In this document: positions 1 through 7,808 of the stretch, piece by piece
How the letters are laid out: each line of letters starts with the position of its first letter
Position numbering within the stretch: position 1 is the stretch's first letter
NCBI RefSeq assembly: GCF_040448305.1
Contig: NZ_CP148752.1
Span: 1 to 64,000 of the forward strand
Length of the DNA: 64,000 bases
From: Pseudomonas fluorescens
GTDB taxonomy: Bacteria > Pseudomonadota > Gammaproteobacteria > Pseudomonadales > Pseudomonadaceae
Direction of reading: 5' to 3'
The notes under the pieces: model-generated
Seen by the model: the letters and a program-made list of their open reading frames with translations, nothing else
Database searches by the model: none
Told to the model about the DNA's origin: nothing
Program-made: the position numbers and the translations under genes

Positions 1-1494
1 GTGGAGCTTTTGCGCGATGAGCTGCCTGCCCAACAATTCAACACTTGGATCCGTCCACTACAGGTCGAAGCCGAAGGCGACGAGTTGCGTGTCTATGCGC
101 CCAATCGTTTTGTTCTGGACTGGGTCAACGAAAAGTACCTGGGGCGTGTTCTCGAATTGCTCGATGAACACGGCAATGGCATGGCGCCTGCGCTTTCCTT
201 ATTAATAGGCAGCAAACGCAGTTCGGCACCCCGTGCCGCGCCCAATGCGCCCCTGGCTGCCGCGGCTTCCCAGGCCCAGGCTGCTCAAGCGCCCGCCAGT
301 CCGCCGCCGTCACCTGCCGCCGCGTCGACCAAGCGTGCGACGCAAAAAATGGCTGAGGTCACCGAGGAAGAACCTTCCCGTGATAGCTTCGACCCAATGG
401 CCGGTGCCAGTTCGCAACAGGCCCCGGTTCGCGCCGAGCAACGTACCGTGCAGGTCGAAGGTGCGCTCAAGCACACCAGTTACCTGAACCGCACCTTTAC
501 CTTTGAGAATTTCGTTGAAGGTAAATCCAACCAGTTGGCGCGCGCTGCCGCCTGGCAGGTGGCAGACAACCCAAAGCACGGTTACAACCCGCTCTTCCTT
601 TATGGCGGCGTCGGCCTGGGTAAAACCCACTTGATGCATGCTGTGGGTAACCACCTATTAAAGAAGAACCCGAATGCCAAGGTGGTGTACCTGCATTCCG
701 AGCGTTTCGTGGCGGACATGGTCAAGGCCCTGCAACTGAACGCTATCAACGAGTTCAAACGTTTCTACCGTTCGGTGGATGCGTTGCTGATCGATGACAT
801 TCAGTTCTTCGCCCGCAAGGAGCGTTCCCAGGAAGAGTTTTTCCACACCTTCAACGCCCTGCTTGAAGGTGGTCAGCAGGTCATTCTCACCAGTGACCGC
901 TACCCGAAGGAAATCGAAGGCCTTGAAGAACGCCTCAAATCCCGCTTTGGCTGGGGCCTGACCGTAGCGGTCGAGCCGCCGGAGCTGGAAACCCGCGTGG
1001 CGATCCTGATGAAGAAGGCCGATCAGGCCAAAGTCGAGTTGCCGCACGACGCCGCGTTCTTCATTGCCCAACGCATTCGCTCCAACGTCCGTGAGCTGGA
1101 AGGCGCGCTCAAACGCGTGATCGCCCACTCGCACTTCATGGGCCGCGATATCACCATCGAGCTGATTCGCGAATCCCTTAAGGACTTGTTGGCGTTGCAG
1201 GATAAACTGGTCTCTGTGGATAACATTCAGCGCACGGTCGCCGAGTACTACAAGATCAAGATCTCCGACTTGCTGTCCAAACGCCGTTCGCGTTCGGTCG
1301 CTCGTCCGCGTCAGGTCGCCATGGCGTTGTCCAAGGAACTGACCAACCACAGCTTGCCGGAAATCGGCGATGTGTTTGGCGGTCGCGACCATACAACGGT
1401 CTTGCACGCGTGCCGCAAGATCAACGAACTTAAGGAATCCGACGCGGACATCCGCGAGGACTACAAGAACCTGCTGCGTACGCTGACCACTTGA
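1..1494 (+). CDS. dnaA: Chromosomal replication initiator DnaA (5' end missing)
   Basis: Initiator ATPase that binds DnaA boxes and opens oriC. The Walker A motif (GGVGLGKT) is at residues 202-209 and Walker B (LLIDD) at 262-266. The C-terminal DNA-binding domain carries the family signature GGRDHTTVLHACRKI. Residues about 75-150 form the Ala/Pro-rich variable linker. The window opens on a GTG codon, but Pseudomonas DnaA normally has about nine more residues (of the MSVELWQQC type) before VELLRDEL. I therefore read the gene as cut at the edge, or as linearised at an internal GTG taken for the start. One perfect DnaA box (1215-1223) lies inside the coding region. dnaN follows after 39 nt. Confidence 0.97.
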   Translation: MELLRDELPAQQFNTWIRPLQVEAEGDELRVYAPNRFVLDWVNEKYLGRVLELLDEHGNGMAPALSLLIGSKRSSAPRAAPNAPLAAAASQAQAAQAPASPPPSPAAASTKRATQKMAEVTEEEPSRDSFDPMAGASSQQAPVRAEQRTVQVEGALKHTSYLNRTFTFENFVEGKSNQLARAAAWQVADNPKHGYNPLFLYGGVGLGKTHLMHAVGNHLLKKNPNAKVVYLHSERFVADMVKALQLNAINEFKRFYRSVDALLIDDIQFFARKERSQEEFFHTFNALLEGGQQVILTSDRYPKEIEGLEERLKSRFGWGLTVAVEPPELETRVAILMKKADQAKVELPHDAAFFIAQRIRSNVRELEGALKRVIAHSHFMGRDITIELIRESLKDLLALQDKLVSVDNIQRTVAEYYKIKISDLLSKRRSRSVARPRQVAMALSKELTNHSLPEIGDVFGGRDHTTVLHACRKINELKESDADIREDYKNLLRTLTT

Positions 1495-1533
1495 TGAACA
1501 CCAGCGCAGCTTATTAAGGCAAGGGACTAGACC

Positions 1534-2637
1534 ATGCATTTCACCATTCAACGCGAAGCCCTGTTGAAACCCCTGCAACTGGTCGCAGGCGTCGTCGAAC
1601 GCCGACAGACCTTGCCGGTACTTTCCAACGTGCTGCTGGTTGTCGAAGGCCAGCAATTGTCGCTGACCGGTACCGACCTGGAAGTCGAGCTGGTCGGTCG
1701 TGTTCAACTCGAAGAGCCGGCGGATCCGGGTTCCATCACCGTGCCAGCGCGCAAGCTGATGGACATCTGCAAAAGCCTGCCGAACGATGCGCTGATCGAC
1801 ATCAAGGTCGACGAGCAGAAGCTTGTGGTCAAGGCTGGCCGTAGCCGCTTCACCCTCTCGACACTGCCGGCCAACGACTTCCCTACCGTGGAAGAGGGCC
1901 CGGGGTCGCTGACCTGCAGCCTGGAGCAAAGCAAGCTGCGTCGTCTGATCGAACGCACCAGCTTCGCCATGGCCCAGCAGGACGTGCGCTACTACCTCAA
2001 CGGTATGCTGCTGGAAGTGTCCGCTGGCGTGATCCGCGCCGTGGCCACCGACGGTCACCGTCTGGCCATGTGCTCGATGCAGGCCGATATCGGTCAGCCG
2101 GATCGTCACCAGGTCATCGTGCCGCGCAAAGGCATCCTCGAACTGGCACGCCTGCTCACCGAGCCGGACGGCAATGTCAGCATCGTGCTGGGTCAGCACC
2201 ACATCCGCGCCACCACCGGTGAGTTCACCTTCACCTCGAAACTGGTCGACGGCAAATTCCCGGACTACGAGCGTGTTCTGCCTAAAGGCGGCGACAAGCT
2301 GGTACTTGGCGATCGCCAGGCTCTGCGCGAAGCGTTCAGCCGTACCGCGATTCTGTCCAACGAGAAGTACCGTGGTATCCGTCTGCAACTGGCCAGCGGT
2401 CAGCTGAAGATCCAGGCAAATAACCCGGAGCAGGAAGAAGCGGAAGAAGAAGTGGGCGTTGAATACAACGGCGGCTCTCTGGAAATCGGCTTCAACGTGA
2501 GCTACCTGCTCGACGTACTGGGCGTGATGACCACCGAGCAGGTTCGTCTGATCCTGTCCGACTCCAACAGCAGCGCGCTGGTGCAGGAATCGGATAACGA
2601 CGACTCGGCCTACGTTGTCATGCCGATGCGTCTGTAA
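1534..2637 (+). CDS. dnaN: DNA polymerase III beta sliding clamp
   Basis: Ring-shaped processivity clamp that tethers Pol III and other polymerases to DNA. It has 367 residues, the usual length for the three-domain clamp. The N-terminus reads MHFTIQREALLKPLQLV, and the C-terminus ends in the clamp-family YVVMPMRL. It sits in the canonical dnaA-dnaN-recF-gyrB order, 39 nt after dnaA and 20 nt before recF, so co-transcription is likely. Nothing abnormal is visible. Confidence 0.98.
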   Translation: MHFTIQREALLKPLQLVAGVVERRQTLPVLSNVLLVVEGQQLSLTGTDLEVELVGRVQLEEPADPGSITVPARKLMDICKSLPNDALIDIKVDEQKLVVKAGRSRFTLSTLPANDFPTVEEGPGSLTCSLEQSKLRRLIERTSFAMAQQDVRYYLNGMLLEVSAGVIRAVATDGHRLAMCSMQADIGQPDRHQVIVPRKGILELARLLTEPDGNVSIVLGQHHIRATTGEFTFTSKLVDGKFPDYERVLPKGGDKLVLGDRQALREAFSRTAILSNEKYRGIRLQLASGQLKIQANNPEQEEAEEEVGVEYNGGSLEIGFNVSYLLDVLGVMTTEQVRLILSDSNSSALVQESDNDDSAYVVMPMRL

Positions 2638-2657
2638 TCATGCTCAGCAGAAGCTAG

Positions 2658-3761
2658 ATGTCCTTAAGTCGCGTCTCGGTCACCGCGGTGCGCAATCTGC
2701 ACCCGGTGACCTTCTCCCCCTCCCCCCGCATCAATATTCTTTACGGCGCCAACGGCAGCGGCAAAACCAGTGTTCTGGAAGCCATCCATCTGCTGGGGCT
2801 TGCCCGTTCGTTTCGCAGCACCCGTCTGTCGCCGGTCATTCAATACGAACAGCTTGCCTGTACGGTATTTGGCCAGGTTGAACTGGCGGAGGGTGGGCAT
2901 AACGCCTTGGGCATCTCACGGGATCGACAAGGCGAATTCCAGATCCGTATCGATGGGCAGAATGCGCGCAGTGCGGCACAACTGGCCGAAATCCTGCCCC
3001 TGCAACTGATCAACCCAGACAGCTTCCGCTTGCTGGAAGGTGCGCCGAAGATTCGCCGGCAGTTTCTCGACTGGGGTGTGTTCCACGTGGAACCGCGCTT
3101 CATGTCAACCTGGCAGCGCTTGCAGAAGGCCCTGCGCCAGAGAAACTCTTGGCTGCGGCATGGTACACTTGACGCCGTTTCGCAAGCGGTTTGGGACAGG
3201 GAACTGTGCCAGGCCAGCGCTGAAATTGATGAATACCGCCGCGCTTATATCAAAGCCTTGAAACCAGTCTTTGAACAAACCTTGAGCGAACTGGTTGAGC
3301 TTGAAGGCTTGACGCTCAGCTATTACCGCGGCTGGGACAAGGACCGTGAACTGAGTGCTGTGCTCGCTGGGTCTCTGCAGCGGGACCAGCAAATGGGGCA
3401 TACCCAGGCCGGACCACAACGTGCTGATTTGCGGCTCAGACTGGGCGCGCATAACGCTGCGGACATCTTGTCCCGTGGCCAGCAGAAGTTGGTGGTTTGC
3501 GCATTACGGATTGCCCAAGGGCACCTGGTCAGCCAGGCTCGACGCGGTCAGTGTATTTATCTGGTGGATGACTTGCCGTCCGAACTGGACGAGCACCACC
3601 GTCGCGCGCTTTGCCGCTTGTTGGAAGACTTACGCTGCCAGGTCTTTATCACCTGTGTAGATCACGAATTATTGAGGGAAGGCTGGCAGACGGAAACGCC
3701 AGTCGCTCTGTTCCACGTGGAACAGGGCCGTATCACCCAGACCCACGACCATCGGGAGTGA
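2658..3761 (+). CDS. recF: DNA replication and repair protein RecF
   Basis: SMC-like ATPase that loads RecA at single-strand gaps with RecO and RecR. The Walker A motif GANGSGKT lies near residue 35. The ABC-type signature (LSRGQQK) and Walker B (YLVDDLPSELD) are in the C-terminal third. The length of 367 residues is normal. The gene also carries two perfect palindromes of the Pseudomonas parS type, at 3079-3094 and 3709-3724, so its sequence is constrained by both protein and ParB-binding roles. gyrB begins 5 nt after the stop. Confidence 0.98.
   Translation: MSLSRVSVTAVRNLHPVTFSPSPRINILYGANGSGKTSVLEAIHLLGLARSFRSTRLSPVIQYEQLACTVFGQVELAEGGHNALGISRDRQGEFQIRIDGQNARSAAQLAEILPLQLINPDSFRLLEGAPKIRRQFLDWGVFHVEPRFMSTWQRLQKALRQRNSWLRHGTLDAVSQAVWDRELCQASAEIDEYRRAYIKALKPVFEQTLSELVELEGLTLSYYRGWDKDRELSAVLAGSLQRDQQMGHTQAGPQRADLRLRLGAHNAADILSRGQQKLVVCALRIAQGHLVSQARRGQCIYLVDDLPSELDEHHRRALCRLLEDLRCQVFITCVDHELLREGWQTETPVALFHVEQGRITQTHDHRE
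3079..3094. promoter_or_regulatory. parS: parS-type centromere site 1 (inside recF)
   Basis: The sequence is TGTTCCACGTGGAACC, a near-perfect 16-bp palindrome that matches the Pseudomonas parS form bound by ParB. It lies about 3 kb from dnaA, where chromosomal parS sites are known to cluster. It is embedded in the coding frame of recF. Binding is inferred from sequence only. Confidence 0.88.
3709..3724. promoter_or_regulatory. parS: parS-type centromere site 2 (inside recF)
   Basis: The sequence is TGTTCCACGTGGAACA, a perfect 16-bp palindrome 630 bp from the first site and 43 nt before the gyrB start. It shares the TTCCACGTGGAA core of site 1. Its position near the end of recF could put ParB close to the gyrB ribosome-binding region. 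Confidence 0.88.
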
Positions 3762-3766
3762 AGGCA

Positions 3767-6184
3767 TTGAGCGAAGAAAATACGTACGACTCAACGAGCA
3801 TTAAAGTGCTGAAAGGCCTGGATGCCGTACGCAAACGTCCCGGTATGTACATTGGTGACACCGACGATGGCAGCGGTCTGCACCACATGGTGTTCGAAGT
3901 GGTCGATAACTCGATCGACGAAGCTCTCGCCGGCCACTGCGACGACATCAGCATCATCATTCACCCGGATGAGTCCATCACCGTTCGTGACAACGGTCGT
4001 GGCATCCCGGTAGACGTGCACAAAGAAGAAGGTGTTTCGGCAGCCGAGGTCATCATGACCGTACTGCATGCCGGCGGTAAGTTCGACGACAACTCCTACA
4101 AAGTATCCGGTGGCCTCCACGGTGTAGGTGTGTCGGTGGTGAACGCACTGTCCAAAGAGCTTGTTCTTACGGTGCGCCGCAGCGGCAAAATCTGGGAACA
4201 GACTTACGTCCACGGTGTTCCACAAGAGCCGATGAAAATCGTTGGTGAGAGTGAAACCACTGGCACCCAGATTCACTTCAAGCCATCGGCCGAGACGTTC
4301 AAGAACATCCACTTCAGCTGGGACATCCTGGCCAAGCGGATTCGTGAACTGTCCTTCCTCAACTCCGGTGTCGGCATCGTCCTCAAGGATGAGCGCAGCG
4401 GCAAGGAAGAGTTGTTCAAGTACGAAGGCGGCCTGCGAGCGTTTGTTGAATACCTGAACACCAACAAGACTGCGGTCAACCAGGTGTTTCACTTCAACAT
4501 TCAGCGCGAAGACGGCATTGGCGTGGAAATCGCCCTGCAGTGGAACGACAGCTTCAACGAGAACCTGTTGTGTTTCACCAACAACATTCCACAGCGCGAT
4601 GGCGGTACTCACCTGGTGGGTTTCCGTTCCGCACTGACGCGTAACCTGAATACCTACATCGAAGCCGAAGGTCTGGCGAAGAAACACAAAGTCGCGACCA
4701 CCGGTGACGATGCCCGTGAAGGCCTGACCGCGATCATTTCGGTGAAAGTACCGGATCCGAAGTTCAGCTCCCAGACCAAAGACAAGCTGGTTTCTTCCGA
4801 AGTGAAGACCGCGGTCGAACAGGAAATGGGCAAGTACTTCTCCGACTTCCTGCTGGAAAACCCGAACGAAGCCAAGCTGGTCGTCGGCAAAATGATCGAC
4901 GCGGCCCGTGCCCGTGAAGCGGCGCGTAAAGCCCGTGAAATGACCCGTCGTAAAGGCGCGCTGGATATCGCCGGCCTGCCGGGCAAACTGGCTGACTGCC
5001 AGGAAAAAGACCCTGCCCTTTCCGAACTGTACCTCGTGGAAGGTGACTCTGCTGGCGGCTCCGCCAAGCAGGGGCGTAACCGTCGGACCCAGGCCATCCT
5101 GCCGCTGAAGGGCAAGATCCTGAACGTCGAGAAGGCGCGCTTCGACAAGATGATCTCTTCGCAAGAAGTAGGCACCTTGATTACCGCGCTGGGCTGCGGC
5201 ATCGGCCGCGACGAGTACAACATCGACAAGCTGCGTTACCACAACATCATCATCATGACCGATGCTGACGTCGACGGTTCGCACATCCGTACCCTGCTGC
5301 TGACCTTCTTCTTCCGTCAGTTGCCGGAGCTGATCGAGCGCGGCTACATCTACATCGCTCAGCCACCGCTGTACAAGGTCAAGAAAGGCAAGCAAGAGCA
5401 ATACATCAAAGACGACGACGCCATGGAAGAGTACATGACACAGTCGGCCCTGGAAGATGCGAGCCTGCACCTGAACGAAGAAGCACCTGGTATCTCTGGT
5501 GAAGCGCTTGAGCGTCTGGTGAATGACTTCCGTCTGGTGATGAAGACCCTCAAGCGTCTGTCGCGCCTGTACCCACAGGAGCTGACCGAGCACTTCATCT
5601 ACCTGCCAGCGGTGAGCATGGAGCAACTGTCCGATCACGCAGCAATGCAAGATTGGCTGGCTCAGTACGAAGTTCGCTTGCGCACCGTAGAGAAGTCCGG
5701 CCTGGTTTACAAAGCCAGCCTGCGTGAAGACCGTGAACGTAACGTCTGGCTGCCAGAGGTCGAACTGATCTCCCACGGCCTGTCGAACTACGTCACCTTC
5801 AACCGCGACTTCTTCGGCAGTAACGATTACAAGACTGTCGTTTCGCTAGGCGCTCAACTGAGCACCCTGCTGGACGACGGCGCGTACATCCAGCGTGGCG
5901 AGCGCAAGAAGCCGGTGACCGAGTTCAAGGAAGCCCTTGAATGGCTGATGGCTGAAAGCACCAAGCGTCACACCATCCAGCGATACAAAGGTCTGGGCGA
6001 AATGAACCCGGATCAGCTGTGGGAAACCACCATGGACCCAAGCCAGCGCCGGATGCTCAAAGTGACCATCGAAGACGCCATTGGCGCGGACCAGATCTTC
6101 AACACCCTGATGGGTGATGCGGTCGAACCTCGCCGTGACTTCATCGAAAGCAACGCCCTGGCGGTGTCCAACCTGGACTTCTGA
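3767..6184 (+). CDS. gyrB: DNA gyrase subunit B
   Basis: ATPase subunit of DNA gyrase, which introduces negative supercoils with GyrA. I chose the TTG at 3767 as the start: the protein then begins MSEENTYDS, as in other pseudomonads, has 805 residues, and is preceded by a strong GGGAGTGAAGG ribosome-binding sequence. The open frame extends upstream into recF, but that part is not GyrB-like. The GHKL ATPase domain shows the EVVDNSIDEALAG and GLHGVGVSVVNALS motifs. The TOPRIM domain shows EGDSAGGSA and, further on, the metal-binding DADVDGSHI. A strong terminator follows at 6203-6233. Confidence 0.98.
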   Translation: MSEENTYDSTSIKVLKGLDAVRKRPGMYIGDTDDGSGLHHMVFEVVDNSIDEALAGHCDDISIIIHPDESITVRDNGRGIPVDVHKEEGVSAAEVIMTVLHAGGKFDDNSYKVSGGLHGVGVSVVNALSKELVLTVRRSGKIWEQTYVHGVPQEPMKIVGESETTGTQIHFKPSAETFKNIHFSWDILAKRIRELSFLNSGVGIVLKDERSGKEELFKYEGGLRAFVEYLNTNKTAVNQVFHFNIQREDGIGVEIALQWNDSFNENLLCFTNNIPQRDGGTHLVGFRSALTRNLNTYIEAEGLAKKHKVATTGDDAREGLTAIISVKVPDPKFSSQTKDKLVSSEVKTAVEQEMGKYFSDFLLENPNEAKLVVGKMIDAARAREAARKAREMTRRKGALDIAGLPGKLADCQEKDPALSELYLVEGDSAGGSAKQGRNRRTQAILPLKGKILNVEKARFDKMISSQEVGTLITALGCGIGRDEYNIDKLRYHNIIIMTDADVDGSHIRTLLLTFFFRQLPELIERGYIYIAQPPLYKVKKGKQEQYIKDDDAMEEYMTQSALEDASLHLNEEAPGISGEALERLVNDFRLVMKTLKRLSRLYPQELTEHFIYLPAVSMEQLSDHAAMQDWLAQYEVRLRTVEKSGLVYKASLREDRERNVWLPEVELISHGLSNYVTFNRDFFGSNDYKTVVSLGAQLSTLLDDGAYIQRGERKKPVTEFKEALEWLMAESTKRHTIQRYKGLGEMNPDQLWETTMDPSQRRMLKVTIEDAIGADQIFNTLMGDAVEPRRDFIESNALAVSNLDF

Positions 6185-6202
6185 TCCTGGTCGATGCCAA
6201 CG

Positions 6203-6233
6203 AAAAGGCCAACGCATTGCGTTGGCCTTTTTT
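6203..6233 (+). terminator. gyrB rho-independent terminator
   Basis: Perfect 13-bp stem AAAAGGCCAACGC / GCGTTGGCCTTTT with a 3-nt ATT loop and a T-run ending at 6233. The flanking A and T tracts make it usable in both directions. The group II intron begins a few nucleotides downstream, which is the normal target choice of class C introns. Confidence 0.93.
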
Positions 6234-6237
6234 ATTG

Positions 6238-6913
6238 GTGCGCCAGGCATGGCGCGTTGCGCGTAAGCGCAACCAGCTTGGCTGTGGTGGCCACGCTGGT
6301 GACTTGGAGGTGAAAGTCCTCTACACACCCGGCAAGGGGAAGTGTTAGCCAGAGGCAAGGGTGTCGCGGGTGACTGCGAATCTGAAGGAAGCCCGAGGCA
6401 AAATGCTGGCCTGACGAACAGGAAGCGGATAGAGGCGGCGCAGCGGGGTAAGAAGGCCAATATCTTCAAAGCCCGATACTTGCACGGAACGCTGCGACGT
6501 AGATCCGACAGGCATAAGCAGGAAGGTCGCGCGAATTACCCTGGGAGATCTGTTTAGCCTGCCATGTGCTACCGGCGTCGCGAGATGACGGGATGGGCGA
6601 CAGAAGTCAGCAGAGGCCGTAGTAGTTGCTCGAAACCGGAGTAATGAAGGGCTGAACCTGCCATGAGTGGATAGTCGGGTGTGATCTCTGTTGGAGCGTA
6701 AAGCAGAAACTCCGCGTAGCGGAGGTCAAGACCATTAGGAGGTAGGAGCCGGAAGCTCCGAGGGCCGGTCTGGGCGCTTAGATACCGCAGGCGACACATC
6801 AACGGAACCAAGCTCGCTGACGTTGTTTGTCAGTAGGCAGGAACCGCCGTATACGGAACCGTACGTACGGTGGTGTGAGAGGACGGCGGGGGCAACCCCG
6901 CGTCCTACTCGAT
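6238..6913 (+). mobile_element. Group II intron (probable class C) lacking a reverse transcriptase gene
   Basis: The element starts GTGCGCCAGGCATGGCGC, matching the GUGCG 5' boundary of group II introns. Domain V fits 6843-6874: ACCGCCGTA pairs with TACGGTGGT, with a CGC triad and a 2-nt bulge. A domain VI hairpin (AGGACG...CGTCCT around a GGGG/CCCC stem) follows, with a 3' end reading CCTACTCGAT. Total length is only about 676 nt. No frame long enough for a maturase is present, so domain IV is either deleted or naturally empty. Insertion directly behind the gyrB terminator is how class C introns choose sites. Exact ends are estimates from the boundary motifs. Splicing or mobility would need a maturase supplied from elsewhere in the genome. 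Confidence 0.85.
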
Positions 6914-6921
6914 CCTGCGTT

Positions 6922-7638
6922 TCACTCGCTCGCCGACGCCACACTCTCCAACCGATACCCATACCCATAAATCGTCAGCAACTGCCAACCGCGATCCGCC
7001 GTCAGGCCAAGCTTGTTGCGCAGACGATAGATGTGAGTGTCCAGCGGCCGTGACGACGACAATTCTTCATGGGGCCAGAATCGTTCGTACAGGTAATCCC
7101 GCGACAGCGGTCGACCGAGGTTGCTGAACAGGCAATGCGCCAGGCGGTATTCGCGTTCGGTCATGACGATTGGTTTGCCGTCGCGAGTGATGGTCAGTTC
7201 GGCGTCGTCGAAAACCAGGTCATTGAAGCTCAACCCTTCGGCAGACGCGCGCTGCTGAGCATGTCGGCGCAGGACTGCGGCAACACGGGCTTTCAGTTCA
7301 TTGGGGCGGAACGGTTTGCTGACGTAGTCATCGGCGCCGGCATTCAGGGCCTGAACGATATCGCTTTCGCCGTCACGACTGGTGAGCATGATTGCCGCAG
7401 GCGGCGCTTCCATGTGTTCGCGGGTCCAGAGCAGCAATGACAAACCCGTGAGGTCGGGCAGTTGCCAGTCGAGGATCAGCAGGTCGAAGGTTTCCCGACG
7501 CAGTTGGCGTAGCAGGTCTTCGCCCCGTTCGAAGCTGTACAGCGACCACGGCTGCTCTCCGGCTTCGGCCATCTGTTGCAGGGTTTGTTCGACCCGGCGC
7601 AGTTCGGCGGGCTCATCGTCCAGAATCGCTACGCGCAT
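6922..7638 (-). CDS. OmpR/PhoB-family response regulator
   Basis: Two-component DNA-binding response regulator of 238 residues. The receiver domain carries the acidic pair D7/D8, the phospho-acceptor D57 (LILDWQLPD) and the conserved K108 (SKPF). The C-terminal winged helix (about 130-230) ends with the typical DTHIYRLRNKLG and LLTIYGYGYRL. I chose the start MRVAILDDEP because the receiver fold begins there; the open frame upstream is not conserved-looking. It is divergent from the sensor kinase at 7809 across 170 nt and is its obvious partner. It converges with gyrB, and the intron lies between them. The target genes are unknown. Confidence 0.92.
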   Translation of the reverse strand: MRVAILDDEPAELRRVEQTLQQMAEAGEQPWSLYSFERGEDLLRQLRRETFDLLILDWQLPDLTGLSLLLWTREHMEAPPAAIMLTSRDGESDIVQALNAGADDYVSKPFRPNELKARVAAVLRRHAQQRASAEGLSFNDLVFDDAELTITRDGKPIVMTEREYRLAHCLFSNLGRPLSRDYLYERFWPHEELSSSRPLDTHIYRLRNKLGLTADRGWQLLTIYGYGYRLESVASASE

Positions 7639-7808
7639 ACAGGGTGATTCCTTGTCGCTTGGGCAGCTCTTTATCGACCATAGCGGCTCAATCGAAACAG
7701 TGAAAGCAAGCGGCCCGCCGTTGGTCGCGGCGTCCGCTATGATTCTTTGAGTCGAAACCTCAGGCGTAGGAATCATGAAACCATTCACCCCGCCCTGCCC
7801 TGTTGGCC

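Noticed and set aside
1495..1533. A replication origin between dnaA and dnaN
   Set aside because: The gap is 39 nt with no DnaA boxes or AT-rich region; the Pseudomonas origin is expected upstream of dnaA, outside the window.
658..2388. Long minus-strand open frame (576 codons) opposite dnaA and dnaN
   Set aside because: It lies entirely opposite unmistakable genes and shows no domain; long antisense frames are common in GC-rich coding DNA.
3791..5776. 661-codon minus-strand frame opposite gyrB
   Set aside because: Shadow of gyrB codon bias with no recognisable motif.
6342..6557. Short open frame inside the group II intron
   Set aside because: The sequence belongs to structured intron RNA and the product has no reverse-transcriptase or other domain.
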